A DNA stretch of 64,000 bases. Origin: an uncultured Lachnospiraceae bacterium (GTDB lineage: Bacteria > Bacillota > Clostridia > Lachnospirales > Lachnospiraceae). Position 1 is the first letter of the stretch. Each line of letters begins with the position of its first letter. Location of the stretch: NCBI GenBank assembly GCA_946566685.1, contig CAMNXA010000008.1:45290-109289 (forward strand). The letters run 5' to 3'. The notes below the pieces were generated by a model. That model saw nothing but the letters and a program-made list of their open reading frames with translations, did not search any database and had not been told where the DNA came from. Made by a program: the position numbers and the translations under genes. Positions 26,807-35,205 of the stretch are shown here, one piece after another.

Positions 26807-28103
26807 TGTAAAAACTTTTTTTAAATATGTGATACCTTCTGTATTATCCTTTGCATTGTCAGGGATTTACACGATTGTAGATGGATTTTTTGTCGGAAAC
26901 AGTATCGGTGATCTGGGACTTTCTGCTGTAAATATTGCTTATCCGATCGTGGCTGTCATTCAGGCGTTGGGAACCGGAATCGGCATGGGCGGCGCAATTT
27001 ATTATTCAATCTATAAGGCGGAAAAGAAAGATGCCGAGGCAAAAGAATTTACAGCGGGTGCCATGTGGCTTTTGATTATTGCCAGTGTGATACTGACACT
27101 ATCGATTTACCTTTTAAACGGCTCTCTTTTAAGGCTGTTAGGGGCAAGCGGACAGCTTCTTGCTTTGGGAGAAGAATATATTGCTGTGATCGCTATAGGA
27201 GCAGCTCTACAGGTAATCGGTACGGGACTGGTTCCTTTTATCCGTAATCAGGGAGGTTCTTTTTATGCAATGGTTTCCATGATTGCAGGATTTATTACAA
27301 ATATCATTTTGGATTATGTGTTTGTATGGGTGCTGGAACAGGGGGTTGCAGGTGCGGCATGGGCTACCATTATCGGACAGGGCGTTACCATGTTGATAGC
27401 ATTGGTTTATTTGTTGAGGAAAAAGCAGTTTACACTTAGTATTCCTCTTTCAAAAATGGGTGCGGTATCGGCTTCCGTAATTAAAATTGGGATTGCACCT
27501 TTTGGGCTTGCGATGTCGCCTAATATATCTCTGATTATCATTAATCGTTTTTCCGTTTCTTATGGCGGAGAACCTGCAATCGCTACGTATGCGTGTATTG
27601 CATATGTCATCTGTATCATATATCTGATCTTACAGGGTGTTGGTGACGGAAGCCAGCCGTTGATCAGTCAGTGCTATGGTGAAAAAAATTGGAGTGATCT
27701 GAAATATGTACGCAAATTAGCTTTTGGATTTGCATTTGCGTTGTCTGTTGTTGGCTGCGTCATTATGTACGTGACAAGAGGAAGCTTGGGTATATTGTTC
27801 GGTGCATCGAGCGAAGTAAATACGGAGATTGCAAGGATCATGCCTGTTTTTTTGGTTTCCGTACCGTTTGTAGCGATTCTACGGATAACAACAGCAAGTT
27901 TTTATGCAACGGAAAAGAGTGCCTATTCTTATATCCTGACATTCATAGAGCCGCTGTTCATGCTGGTGTTGATGCTTATTTTACCGCCTTTGTTTGGCGG
28001 GCAGATCATGATCTGGTGGAGCACGGTTTTTGCAAGAATTTTATCCGCCATTTTAGCTTTAGTTTTAAAACAGCGTGTAGATAAGCGGGAATTGTCGTTG
28101 TGA
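26799..28103 (+). CDS. MATE family multidrug efflux transporter
   Basis: This 434-residue protein has about 12 membrane segments. The N-terminal pattern FFKYVIPSVLSFALSGIYTIVDGFFVGNSIG and the repeated half (PNISLIIINRFSVSYGGEPAI) are typical of MATE (MepA/NorM-like) exporters, which use Na+ or H+ gradients to expel cationic drugs. The start at 26799 has AAGGAG 11 bases upstream. Its AT-rich codon use differs from the neighbouring housekeeping genes. It lies between an operator-bearing promoter and a cfa pseudogene, which suggests acquisition by transfer. Confidence 0.9.
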   Translation: MRDVKTFFKYVIPSVLSFALSGIYTIVDGFFVGNSIGDLGLSAVNIAYPIVAVIQALGTGIGMGGAIYYSIYKAEKKDAEAKEFTAGAMWLLIIASVILTLSIYLLNGSLLRLLGASGQLLALGEEYIAVIAIGAALQVIGTGLVPFIRNQGGSFYAMVSMIAGFITNIILDYVFVWVLEQGVAGAAWATIIGQGVTMLIALVYLLRKKQFTLSIPLSKMGAVSASVIKIGIAPFGLAMSPNISLIIINRFSVSYGGEPAIATYACIAYVICIIYLILQGVGDGSQPLISQCYGEKNWSDLKYVRKLAFGFAFALSVVGCVIMYVTRGSLGILFGASSEVNTEIARIMPVFLVSVPFVAILRITTASFYATEKSAYSYILTFIEPLFMLVLMLILPPLFGGQIMIWWSTVFARILSAILALVLKQRVDKRELSL

Positions 28104-28169
28104 AAGATAACAATATTTTGATCAGAGAAAGGATGAAATAAAGATGTCGGATAATATTTTAACATCGTT

Positions 28170-28541
28170 TTAGGGAACTTTGACCAATACCCGTTCTGTG
28201 TGAGGATCGGTCAGGACGAATATAAGATTGGGGAAGGCGAACCGGAATTTGTGGTGAATTTCAAAAAGCAGGTTCCCATGCACTAAATCATTTTTTGGGG
28301 CAGATGGGTAAGTTTTCTACCGATGAAAAAGTGCTGAAAATGATAGTGACACACTTGAACAGGCACAGACAGGAAAAACCGTAGGGAAGTTGTGGAAATG
28401 TTTGATGAACGATTTGCACGCATGTGGGAATTATTCTTATGTTCCTGTGCGGCAACATTTATGAATGGGATTATTGATCTTCATCAGATTATTTTTGCCA
28501 GCGATGTAAATAATGAACTTCCAATGACGAAATGGTATTAG
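28170..28541 (+). pseudogene. Degenerate cyclopropane-fatty-acyl-phospholipid synthase-like gene
   Basis: Three remnants are seen in order. LGNFDQYPFCVRIGQDEYKI then GEGEPEFVVNFKKQVPM and a stop match the N-terminal part of clostridial Cfa-like proteins. FLGQMGKFSTDEKVLKMIV ending in a stop matches the region before the methyltransferase fold. REVVEMFDERFARMWELFL followed by CSCAATFMNGIIDLHQIIF and NNELPMTKWY then a stop matches the extreme C-terminus. The SAM-binding central domain is missing, and the fragments are in different frames. The gene is therefore non-functional. It lies directly after the MATE gene, and such pairs occur in Lachnospiraceae. Confidence 0.8.
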
Positions 28542-28647
28542 AAACTCTAACAGCAGTTATTGATATTTATAAAAAGGCGCCTTCAGTCATATCTGCTAAC
28601 ACCCCATAATAAACATAGTAAATAAGAACTTGTAGGAGTGACATAGT

Positions 28648-29832
28648 TTGCGCAGAAAAGGTAAGCAGATCATCGTATGGCTTTTACTTGGGTGTATTGT
28701 CGCAAATACCATGTTTCACGGAATGACCATTCCGGTCAATGCCGCACCGGAAGTGGCCGCGCCATCCTATGTTGTGATGGAAGCGTCCACAGGTCAGGTA
28801 ATCTGTGAGCAGGACGCGGACAAGAAGCGGAGTCCGGCGAGCATCACCAAGATCATGACAATGCTCATCATCTTTGAACATTTAAAGAACGGCAGGATTC
28901 ATCTGGAGGACCAGGTGACCACCAGCGCCTATGCAAAATCCATGGGCGGATCGCAGGTTTTTTTGGAAGAGGGGGAGACACAGACATTAGAGACCATGAT
29001 CAAATGCATTGCGGTGGCCAGCGGCAATGATGCGAGCGTGGCGGTGGCGGAGTACATAGCGGGGAGTGAATCGGAGTTTGTCAAACTGATGAATGAGAAG
29101 GCGGAGAGTCTGGGGATGCAGAATACGCATTTTGAAGATTGCTGCGGCCTGACGGATTCCGATGACCATTATACTTCAGCCAGGGATGTGGCGATCATGT
29201 CCCGGGAACTGATCACAAAGTATCCGGAAGTGTTTGACTATACCACTATCTGGATGGAGGATATCGAGCATAAGACAGCGCAAGGAACCAGCGTCTTTAC
29301 GCTGGCCAGTACCAACAAGCTGTTAAAGCAGTATGAGTGGACCACGGGATTAAAGACCGGTTCCACTTCCAAGGCTCTCTATTGTCTGTCTGCCACCGCA
29401 GATAAGGATGGTATGGAGTTGATTGCCGTAGTGATGGCGGCGCCGGACAATAAGACCCGGTTTCAGGATGCCATGTCGCTTTTGAGTTATGGTTACAGTG
29501 TGAGTCAGATGTATACGGATGAAAACAAAGATGCCCTGCCGGCGCAGAAGGTGGAGGGCGGTATTGAAGATACGGTGAATCTGGCTTATGCAGGCCCATT
29601 TGATTATCTGGATACCACAGGAAGCAATCTCAATGAAATACAAAAGGAGATCAGTCTGCCTGGGGTGGTGACAGCGCCGGTGACAGAAGGAGACGCCATC
29701 GGTGAGGCGGTATATAAATTGAATGGTACGCGTATCGGCAGTGTATCCATTCTGGCAGCCAGGAGCGTGGATAAGGCGGATTATAAGGATTATTATAAGA
29801 AAGTATGGGGCTTATATCTGATGAAACGCTGA
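28648..29832 (+). CDS. D-alanyl-D-alanine carboxypeptidase (PBP5/DacF-like)
   Basis: The 394-residue precursor has an N-terminal signal or anchor segment (about 8-32, ending NAAPE). All three active-site motifs of the S11 family are present: SxxK as Ser65-Ile-Thr-Lys68, SGN at 125-127, and KTG at 236-238. It trims the terminal D-Ala of peptidoglycan stem peptides outside the membrane. The C-terminal part (about 275-394) is the beta-rich PBP5-C-like domain. The start is TTG 28648, 10 bases after GGAG. No closer ATG gives a signal peptide. A second paralogue lies at 32381. Confidence 0.92.
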   Translation: MRRKGKQIIVWLLLGCIVANTMFHGMTIPVNAAPEVAAPSYVVMEASTGQVICEQDADKKRSPASITKIMTMLIIFEHLKNGRIHLEDQVTTSAYAKSMGGSQVFLEEGETQTLETMIKCIAVASGNDASVAVAEYIAGSESEFVKLMNEKAESLGMQNTHFEDCCGLTDSDDHYTSARDVAIMSRELITKYPEVFDYTTIWMEDIEHKTAQGTSVFTLASTNKLLKQYEWTTGLKTGSTSKALYCLSATADKDGMELIAVVMAAPDNKTRFQDAMSLLSYGYSVSQMYTDENKDALPAQKVEGGIEDTVNLAYAGPFDYLDTTGSNLNEIQKEISLPGVVTAPVTEGDAIGEAVYKLNGTRIGSVSILAARSVDKADYKDYYKKVWGLYLMKR

Positions 29833-29867
29833 GCTGGCGCTCCTGAATCAGAACAAAAGTTCGCCGA

Positions 29868-29897
29868 TTGCGGTGAGTCCGGGGTTTGTGATATACT
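29868..29897 (+). promoter_or_regulatory. Promoter for the metallophosphoesterase gene
   Basis: TTGCGG (29868-29873), 18-base spacer, TATACT (29892-29897) with TGA before it. An inverted repeat lies downstream at 29913-29951 in the leader. Confidence 0.5.
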
Positions 29898-29976
29898 TTA
29901 TAAGTTGTATCGTTAACGACATTAAAAATTCGTTTCCCAAAATGTCGTGAACGGCCAGAATAGACGGAGATAGGGT

Positions 29977-30834
29977 ATGTTGGAAGGAATTTTGATCGGT
30001 ATCATAGCGCTTTGTATTATCTGTCTGTCAGTGGCTGTCCTGGACTGCAACCGGTTTGTTACAGTTACCTATGAGATCAGGTCCGATAAGATTACGAAAC
30101 CTTGCAGGATGGTGCTCTTATCGGACTTGCACAATAAATCTTTTGGCAGGGACAACAGCAGGCTGCTGGAAAAGATTGACGAGCTTGTGCCTGATGAGAT
30201 CCTGGTGGCGGGAGACATGCTGACGGCCACGGCGGGGCATGATTATGCGCCGGCGCTTACGCTGATGGAACGTCTGGCTGAAAAGTACAGGGTTCATTAT
30301 GGCATGGGAAATCATGAGTACCGCCTGGGACTGTATCCGGATCAGTATCCGGGTATGTATGCGGGGTATATGAAAGGGCTTAGGTCTGCGGGTATAGAAC
30401 CGCTGGTGAATGAGAGGACTTATCTGCCGGCATGGAATATGGATGTCTGCGGGGTGCAGATTGACAGGCAGTATTATAAACATTTTCATAATAAGCCCAT
30501 GGAAATGTCCTATCTGGAGAAACTTTTGGGGGCGCCCAGGGAAGATGCCTTTCAGGTACTGATCGCTCACAATCCGGTATATTTCGAGACTTATGCCGGT
30601 TGGGGAGCCGATCTGGTGGTGGCGGGACATGTGCATGGCGGTATTATGAGACTGCCGGTACTGGGCGGTGTGGTGGCTCCAAGTCTGACGCTGTTTCCGA
30701 AATATGACGGCGGCAGGTTTGAGAAGGGCAAGAGCACGATGATTTTAAGCCGGGGGCTGGGGAGTCATACAATTCCTTTGCGGATTTTTAATCCGGGGGA
30801 GTTGGTTGTGATTGACCTTGCGCCGGACAAGTAG
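29977..30834 (+). CDS. Membrane-anchored metallophosphoesterase (YkuE/YaeI-like)
   Basis: The 285-residue protein has an N-terminal membrane segment (about 5-25) followed by a calcineurin-like phosphoesterase domain. The metal-binding motifs are LSDLHNK (D-x-H), VAGDMLT (GD), GNHEYR (GNHE), AHNP and VAGHVHGG (GHxH). Relatives such as YkuE act on lipid or wall-linked phosphates, but the substrate here is not known. The gene is 20 bases before scpA and may be read through into it. Confidence 0.88.
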   Translation: MLEGILIGIIALCIICLSVAVLDCNRFVTVTYEIRSDKITKPCRMVLLSDLHNKSFGRDNSRLLEKIDELVPDEILVAGDMLTATAGHDYAPALTLMERLAEKYRVHYGMGNHEYRLGLYPDQYPGMYAGYMKGLRSAGIEPLVNERTYLPAWNMDVCGVQIDRQYYKHFHNKPMEMSYLEKLLGAPREDAFQVLIAHNPVYFETYAGWGADLVVAGHVHGGIMRLPVLGGVVAPSLTLFPKYDGGRFEKGKSTMILSRGLGSHTIPLRIFNPGELVVIDLAPDK

Positions 30835-30854
30835 TAGGAAGAGGACAGGTTAAT

Positions 30855-31637
30855 ATGGCAATTCCTGTGAAATTAGAGGTGTTTGAAGGTCCCTTGGATC
30901 TTCTCCTGCACCTGATTGATAAGAATAAAGTGGATATCTATGATATTCCCATTGTGGAGATTACGGAGCAGTATCTGGATTATATCCGGCAGATGGAGAC
31001 GGAGGATATGAATGTCATGAGCGAATTCCTGGTCATGGCGGCCACGCTGATTGACATCAAATGCAAAATGCTCCTGCCCAAAGAAGTTGATGAGGAAGGG
31101 GAGGAACAGGATCCCCGTGCGGAACTGGTGGAGAAGCTGCTGGAATATAAAATGTGCAAATACATGTCCTATGAACTGCGGGATCGTATGGTAGATGCGG
31201 AACGCAATTTATATAAAAGACCTACGCTCCCGGCGGAAGTCGAGCAGTACAGACAGCCGGTAGATTACGAAGAACTGATCGGCGATCTCACTTTACAACG
31301 GCTGCATGAGATTTTTAAACAGATGATGAAACGTCAGGAGGATAAGATCGATCCGGTCAGAAGTACGTTCGGAAAGATTGAGAAGGACGAGATCGATCTG
31401 GATTTGAAGACCACCTATGTGGAGGCATATGTGCGCAGTCACAGGAAATTCAGTTTCCGTAAATTATTGGAGAAACAGCACAGCAGGATGGAGGTCATTG
31501 TCACTTTTCTTGTGATTCTGGAAATGATCAAGACGGGTAAAATCGGTATCGAGCAGGAGGATACTTTCTCCGATATCATCATTACAGCCAATGAGACAGC
31601 GGATACCGGGCCGGTACAGCTTACGTCACTGGGGTGA
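30855..31637 (+). CDS. scpA: Segregation and condensation protein A
   Basis: The 260-residue kleisin subunit of the SMC-ScpAB condensin begins VKLEVFEGPLDLLLHLIDKN, the family N-terminus that contacts the SMC neck. The middle is acidic and helical. The C-terminal winged helix contains FRKLLEKQHSRMEVIVTFL. It closes the SMC ring and helps chromosome segregation. scpB follows 28 bases downstream. Confidence 0.96.
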   Translation: MAIPVKLEVFEGPLDLLLHLIDKNKVDIYDIPIVEITEQYLDYIRQMETEDMNVMSEFLVMAATLIDIKCKMLLPKEVDEEGEEQDPRAELVEKLLEYKMCKYMSYELRDRMVDAERNLYKRPTLPAEVEQYRQPVDYEELIGDLTLQRLHEIFKQMMKRQEDKIDPVRSTFGKIEKDEIDLDLKTTYVEAYVRSHRKFSFRKLLEKQHSRMEVIVTFLVILEMIKTGKIGIEQEDTFSDIIITANETADTGPVQLTSLG

Positions 31638-31665
31638 CGGACAGGGGAGATAAGAGGGAAAAGAT

Positions 31666-32235
31666 ATGGAGAAAGATAAGGCGAAGGCGGTACTTGAGGC
31701 GATTTTATTCACCATGGGCGATTCGGTGGAGATTGACAGACTCGCTGCGGTAATCGAGGAAGATAAAGATACTACAAGAAAACTGCTGGATGAGATGGCA
31801 GCGGATTACCAGAAACAGGACAGAGGGATCGGCCTCACAACCCTGGAAGATGCAGTACAGATGTGTACCAAGAGCGAACTGTATGAGTATCTGATCAAGA
31901 TAGCGAAGACACCTAAGAAATTTGTGCTCACGGACACGCTTTTGGAAACCCTGTCCATTATAGCTTATAAACAGCCCATTACCAGGCTGGAGATTGAAAA
32001 AGTGAGAGGGGTCAGCTGTGATCATGCGGTCAACAGGCTGCTGGAATTTGACCTGATCACGGAGGTGGGCAGAATGGATGCACCGGGACGGCCGCTGCTT
32101 TTTGGCACTACGGAACAGTTTCTCAGAAGCTTCGGGGTGAAATCCATCGAGGAACTGCCGGAGCTGAGCGCAGTACAGATTGAAGAGTTTAAACAGCAGG
32201 CGGAGTCAGAGGTGCAGATGCAGCTGGATATCTGA
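31666..32235 (+). CDS. scpB: Segregation and condensation protein B
   Basis: The 189-residue protein consists of two winged-helix domains. AVLEAILFTMGDSVEIDRLA opens the first, and SIIAYKQPITRLEIEKVRG with GRMDAPGRPLLFGTTEQFL is the strongly conserved second. It dimerises and binds ScpA in the SMC complex. The gene order scpA, scpB, D,D-carboxypeptidase is the same as around dacB in Bacillus. Confidence 0.96.
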   Translation: MEKDKAKAVLEAILFTMGDSVEIDRLAAVIEEDKDTTRKLLDEMAADYQKQDRGIGLTTLEDAVQMCTKSELYEYLIKIAKTPKKFVLTDTLLETLSIIAYKQPITRLEIEKVRGVSCDHAVNRLLEFDLITEVGRMDAPGRPLLFGTTEQFLRSFGVKSIEELPELSAVQIEEFKQQAESEVQMQLDI

Positions 32236-32334
32236 GAAAGCGCAGGTGCCGTATAAAAGCAGTATGCGTAATATAAAAGAACAGGGGTAAGACAACTGGC
32301 ATTATTTTAGGTTCATATGGTTCAGGGAACGATA

Positions 32335-32390
32335 AAGTGTGCATATATATTAAGGAGTCTGGAAACAGAGGCACTGATATATGCACACTT
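32335..32390 (+). promoter_or_regulatory. Perfect 14-bp inverted repeat spanning the start codon of the second carboxypeptidase
   Basis: AAGTGTGCATATAT (32335-32348) pairs perfectly with ATATATGCACACTT (32377-32390). The 28-base loop contains AAGGAG and AGAGG. The ATG at 32381-32383 lies in the right arm, which is followed by GTTTTT. Folding would hide the start codon or act as a weak terminator. Confidence 0.7.
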
Positions 32391-33607
32391 GTTTTTACCA
32401 TAAAATCTTCAATCTTCTGATGATAATATCTGTGATATTGGGGGTCTGTCTGCCGCAGCAGGTCTGTGCTGCAAAGGAAGATGACAGTCTGAAACTCTAC
32501 GCCCGGGCGGCCGTTCTGATGGATGCAGACAGCGGCCGGGTTCTCTATGGCAAAAATCCAAAGGAAGTACTTCCCATGGCCAGTACCACCAAGATCATGA
32601 CCTGTATCCTGGCCCTGGAATATGGCAACCCGGATGATGTGGTGGAAGTGTCTGCCTATGCTGCCAGTATGCCGAAGGTGAAACTTTCTGTGAAGCAGGG
32701 GGAACAATATCGGCTGGGAGATTTATTGTATTCCCTGATGTTGGAATCCCATAATGACTCGGCGGTGGTGATTGCGGAGGCCGTAGGCGGCAGTGTGGAG
32801 AAGTTTGCTGCCATGATGAATCAGAAGGCCAGGGATATCGGCTGTTATGATACCTATTTTATCACGCCTAACGGATTGGATGCTGTAGTGAATGACAACG
32901 GTAAGATTCATTCCACTACGGCGGCGGATCTGGCCAGGATCATGGCCTACTGTGTGACAGATTCCACGGCCAGGGATGAGTTTCTGGAAATCACCAGAAC
33001 GATCAGCTATGATTTTACGAATGTGGAGGGAAGCAGGAGTTTTCATTGTAATAATCACAATGCCTTTCTGGGCATGATGCAGGAAGCACTTTCCGGTAAG
33101 ACGGGATTTACGAATAACGCTGGTTATTGTTACGTGGGAGCCATCACCAGTGAAGGGCGTACCTATACAGTGGCGCTTTTGGCCTGCGGCTGGCCAAATA
33201 ACAGGAGTTATAAATGGAGCGACATGAAAACCCTGGCGGCATATGGCATGGAACATTATCAATATCAGGATATTTATGAGGATACGGAGTTTGAGGATAT
33301 CCCGGTATTAAACGGTATCGCAGCCGATCAGGGAACGCCTTATGGGGAGGCCAGTGTGCCAGTGCGTATGGAGGCGCACGAAGAGACACTGCCATACCTG
33401 CTTTGTGAGGAAGATCAGGTGGAAGTGAAGACACAGATAGAAAAGTCACTGACGGCGCCGGTGGCATACCGCACGGAAGTGGGAGATGTGTCTTATTATC
33501 TGAACGGACAGTTGATCAAACGGTATGCAGTATACACGGACGGTGCGGTGGAAGAGCGCACCTTTGGCTGGATATGCCGTTATGTCTGGCAGATTTTTCT
33601 GCCGTGA
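32381..33607 (+). CDS. D-alanyl-D-alanine carboxypeptidase, DacB/DacF-like
   Basis: The 408-residue precursor has a hydrophobic signal (about 9-27, VCAAKEDD after it). The S11 motifs are Ser68-Thr-Thr-Lys71, SHN at 123-125 and KTG at 240-242. The C-terminal part (about 280-380) is the PBP5-C-like beta domain, and the last 20 residues (FGWICRYVWQIFL) could form an amphipathic membrane anchor. It acts on peptidoglycan pentapeptides outside the cell. The position after scpB is that of dacB in spore formers. The start codon lies inside a perfect inverted repeat, so translation may be controlled. Confidence 0.9.
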   Translation: MHTCFYHKIFNLLMIISVILGVCLPQQVCAAKEDDSLKLYARAAVLMDADSGRVLYGKNPKEVLPMASTTKIMTCILALEYGNPDDVVEVSAYAASMPKVKLSVKQGEQYRLGDLLYSLMLESHNDSAVVIAEAVGGSVEKFAAMMNQKARDIGCYDTYFITPNGLDAVVNDNGKIHSTTAADLARIMAYCVTDSTARDEFLEITRTISYDFTNVEGSRSFHCNNHNAFLGMMQEALSGKTGFTNNAGYCYVGAITSEGRTYTVALLACGWPNNRSYKWSDMKTLAAYGMEHYQYQDIYEDTEFEDIPVLNGIAADQGTPYGEASVPVRMEAHEETLPYLLCEEDQVEVKTQIEKSLTAPVAYRTEVGDVSYYLNGQLIKRYAVYTDGAVEERTFGWICRYVWQIFLP

Positions 33608-33681
33608 AAATTTCAGGGAGTTTTTTATGATTTTTCTTACATTTTTTGAAAAATTATCTAGTCGAGTGAATGAATCTATGA

Positions 33682-33709
33682 TATACTACTTTCGTGTGCT
33701 ATGTCACAC
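33682..33709 (+). promoter_or_regulatory. Extended -10 promoter and TGTG-N6-CACA dyad upstream of decarboxylase operon
   Basis: TGA-TATACT (-10 at 33682-33687) has no good -35 box. GTGTG (33694-33698) and CACAC (33705-33709) form a dyad near the start point. A promoter without a -35 box next to such a dyad suggests a regulated promoter. Confidence 0.45.
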
Positions 33710-33760
33710 AATAATACAGTTTTATTATTATATATATTATGATAAATGGAGGGCTGAAAA

Positions 33761-35188
33761 ATGAGTACTACTTCTCAAGCGAGTCAAAGAATCAATGCTT
33801 TACTCGATGAAAACAGTTTCGTTGAGATCGGCGGCCTTGTGACAGCAAGAGCTACAGATTTCAACCTGAAACAGACCGAAACTCCGTCTGACGGCGTTGT
33901 GACAGGTTACGGTGTGATCGACGGCAGTCTTGTGTATGTGTACAGCCAGGATGCGTCTGTGCTGAACGGATCCGTGGGTGAGATGCATGCGAAAAAGATC
34001 GTGAATCTCTATGATCTGGCTATGAAGATGGGCGCGCCGGTGATCGGTCTGATTGATTCTGCTGGTTTAAGACTACAGGAGGCGACAGATGCATTAAACG
34101 GTTTTGGAGAAATCTACAGAAGTCAGGTGATGGCTTCCGGCGTGATTCCGCAGATTACGGCAGTGTTTGGAAACTGCGGCGGCGGACTTGCCCTGATTCC
34201 GGCTATGACAGATTTTGCATTTATGGAGGAGAAGAAGGCAAAGCTGTTTGTGAATTCTCCCAATGCACTGGAAGGCAATGAAATTTCCCGCTGCGATACA
34301 TCTGCGGCGGCGTTCCAGAGCGAAGAAACAGGTCTGGTTGATATGGTGGCGGATGAGGCTTCCATTCTTGCACAGATCAGACAGTTGGTATCCATACTGC
34401 CTGCCAATAATGCAGATTATGCGCTGACAGATTGTACGGATGACTTAAATCGTGCCTGTGCACAGATTGCAGGCTGCGTGGGTGATACAGCCATTGCTTT
34501 ATCCCAGATTGCAGATGATGGTCTGTTTGTGGAAGTGAAGCAGGATTATGCCAAGGATATGGTGGCTGGCTTTATCCGCTTAAATGGCGCTACGGTAGGT
34601 GCTGTTGCAAACCGTACCGAAGTGTATGATGCGGATGGAGAAGTGACTGATAAATTTGATGCGGTATTATCTGCCAGAGGTGCAGAGAAAGCGGCAGAGT
34701 TTGTTACGTTCTGTGACGCTTTTGACATTCCGGTGCTTTCCCTTACCAATGTGACAGGTTTTGCAGCAACAAAATGTTCTGAGAAGCGCATGGCGAAAGC
34801 AGTTGGCAGGCTTACATACGCATTTGCCAACGCGACTGTTCCGAAGGTAAATGTGGTGATCGGCAAGGCTTACGGCAGTGCTTATGTGGCGATGAATTCC
34901 AAGGCAATCGGTGCGGATATCACGATGGCATGGCCGGATGCCGAGATTGGCATGATGGATGCGAAACTGGCAGCAAAGATCATCTGTGACGGACAAGGTG
35001 CCGACGCCATTGACGCCTGTGCACAGGAATATGCAGCATTGCAGAACAATGTGACAAGCGCGGCAAAGAGAGGCTATGTTGATCAGATCGTGGAGCCGGC
35101 TGACACCAGAAAATATGTGATTGGTGCCTTTGAAATGCTGGCGGCTAAAAGCGAGGGCCGTCCCGAGAAAAAACATGGTACAGTTTAG
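33761..35188 (+). CDS. Acyl-CoA carboxyltransferase subunit (methylmalonyl-CoA decarboxylase alpha / 12S type)
   Basis: The 475-residue protein has the two crotonase-like halves of biotin-dependent acyl-CoA carboxyltransferases (MmdA, PccB, transcarboxylase 12S). Key features are SDGVVTGYGVIDGSLVYVYSQD, the oxyanion-forming VFGNCGGGLALIPAMTDF in the N-half, and NVTGFAATKCSEKRMA with GKAYGSAYVAMNSKAIGAD in the C-half. At 475 residues it is somewhat shorter than the usual 510-520. It should move CO2 between a CoA ester and biotin on the carrier encoded two genes later. Methylmalonyl- or propionyl-CoA is likely, though malonyl- or glutaconyl-CoA cannot be excluded. It is the first gene of a five-gene operon. 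Confidence 0.88.
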   Translation: MSTTSQASQRINALLDENSFVEIGGLVTARATDFNLKQTETPSDGVVTGYGVIDGSLVYVYSQDASVLNGSVGEMHAKKIVNLYDLAMKMGAPVIGLIDSAGLRLQEATDALNGFGEIYRSQVMASGVIPQITAVFGNCGGGLALIPAMTDFAFMEEKKAKLFVNSPNALEGNEISRCDTSAAAFQSEETGLVDMVADEASILAQIRQLVSILPANNADYALTDCTDDLNRACAQIAGCVGDTAIALSQIADDGLFVEVKQDYAKDMVAGFIRLNGATVGAVANRTEVYDADGEVTDKFDAVLSARGAEKAAEFVTFCDAFDIPVLSLTNVTGFAATKCSEKRMAKAVGRLTYAFANATVPKVNVVIGKAYGSAYVAMNSKAIGADITMAWPDAEIGMMDAKLAAKIICDGQGADAIDACAQEYAALQNNVTSAAKRGYVDQIVEPADTRKYVIGAFEMLAAKSEGRPEKKHGTV

Positions 35189-35205
35189 AAAGGATGATGC
35201 TTAAT

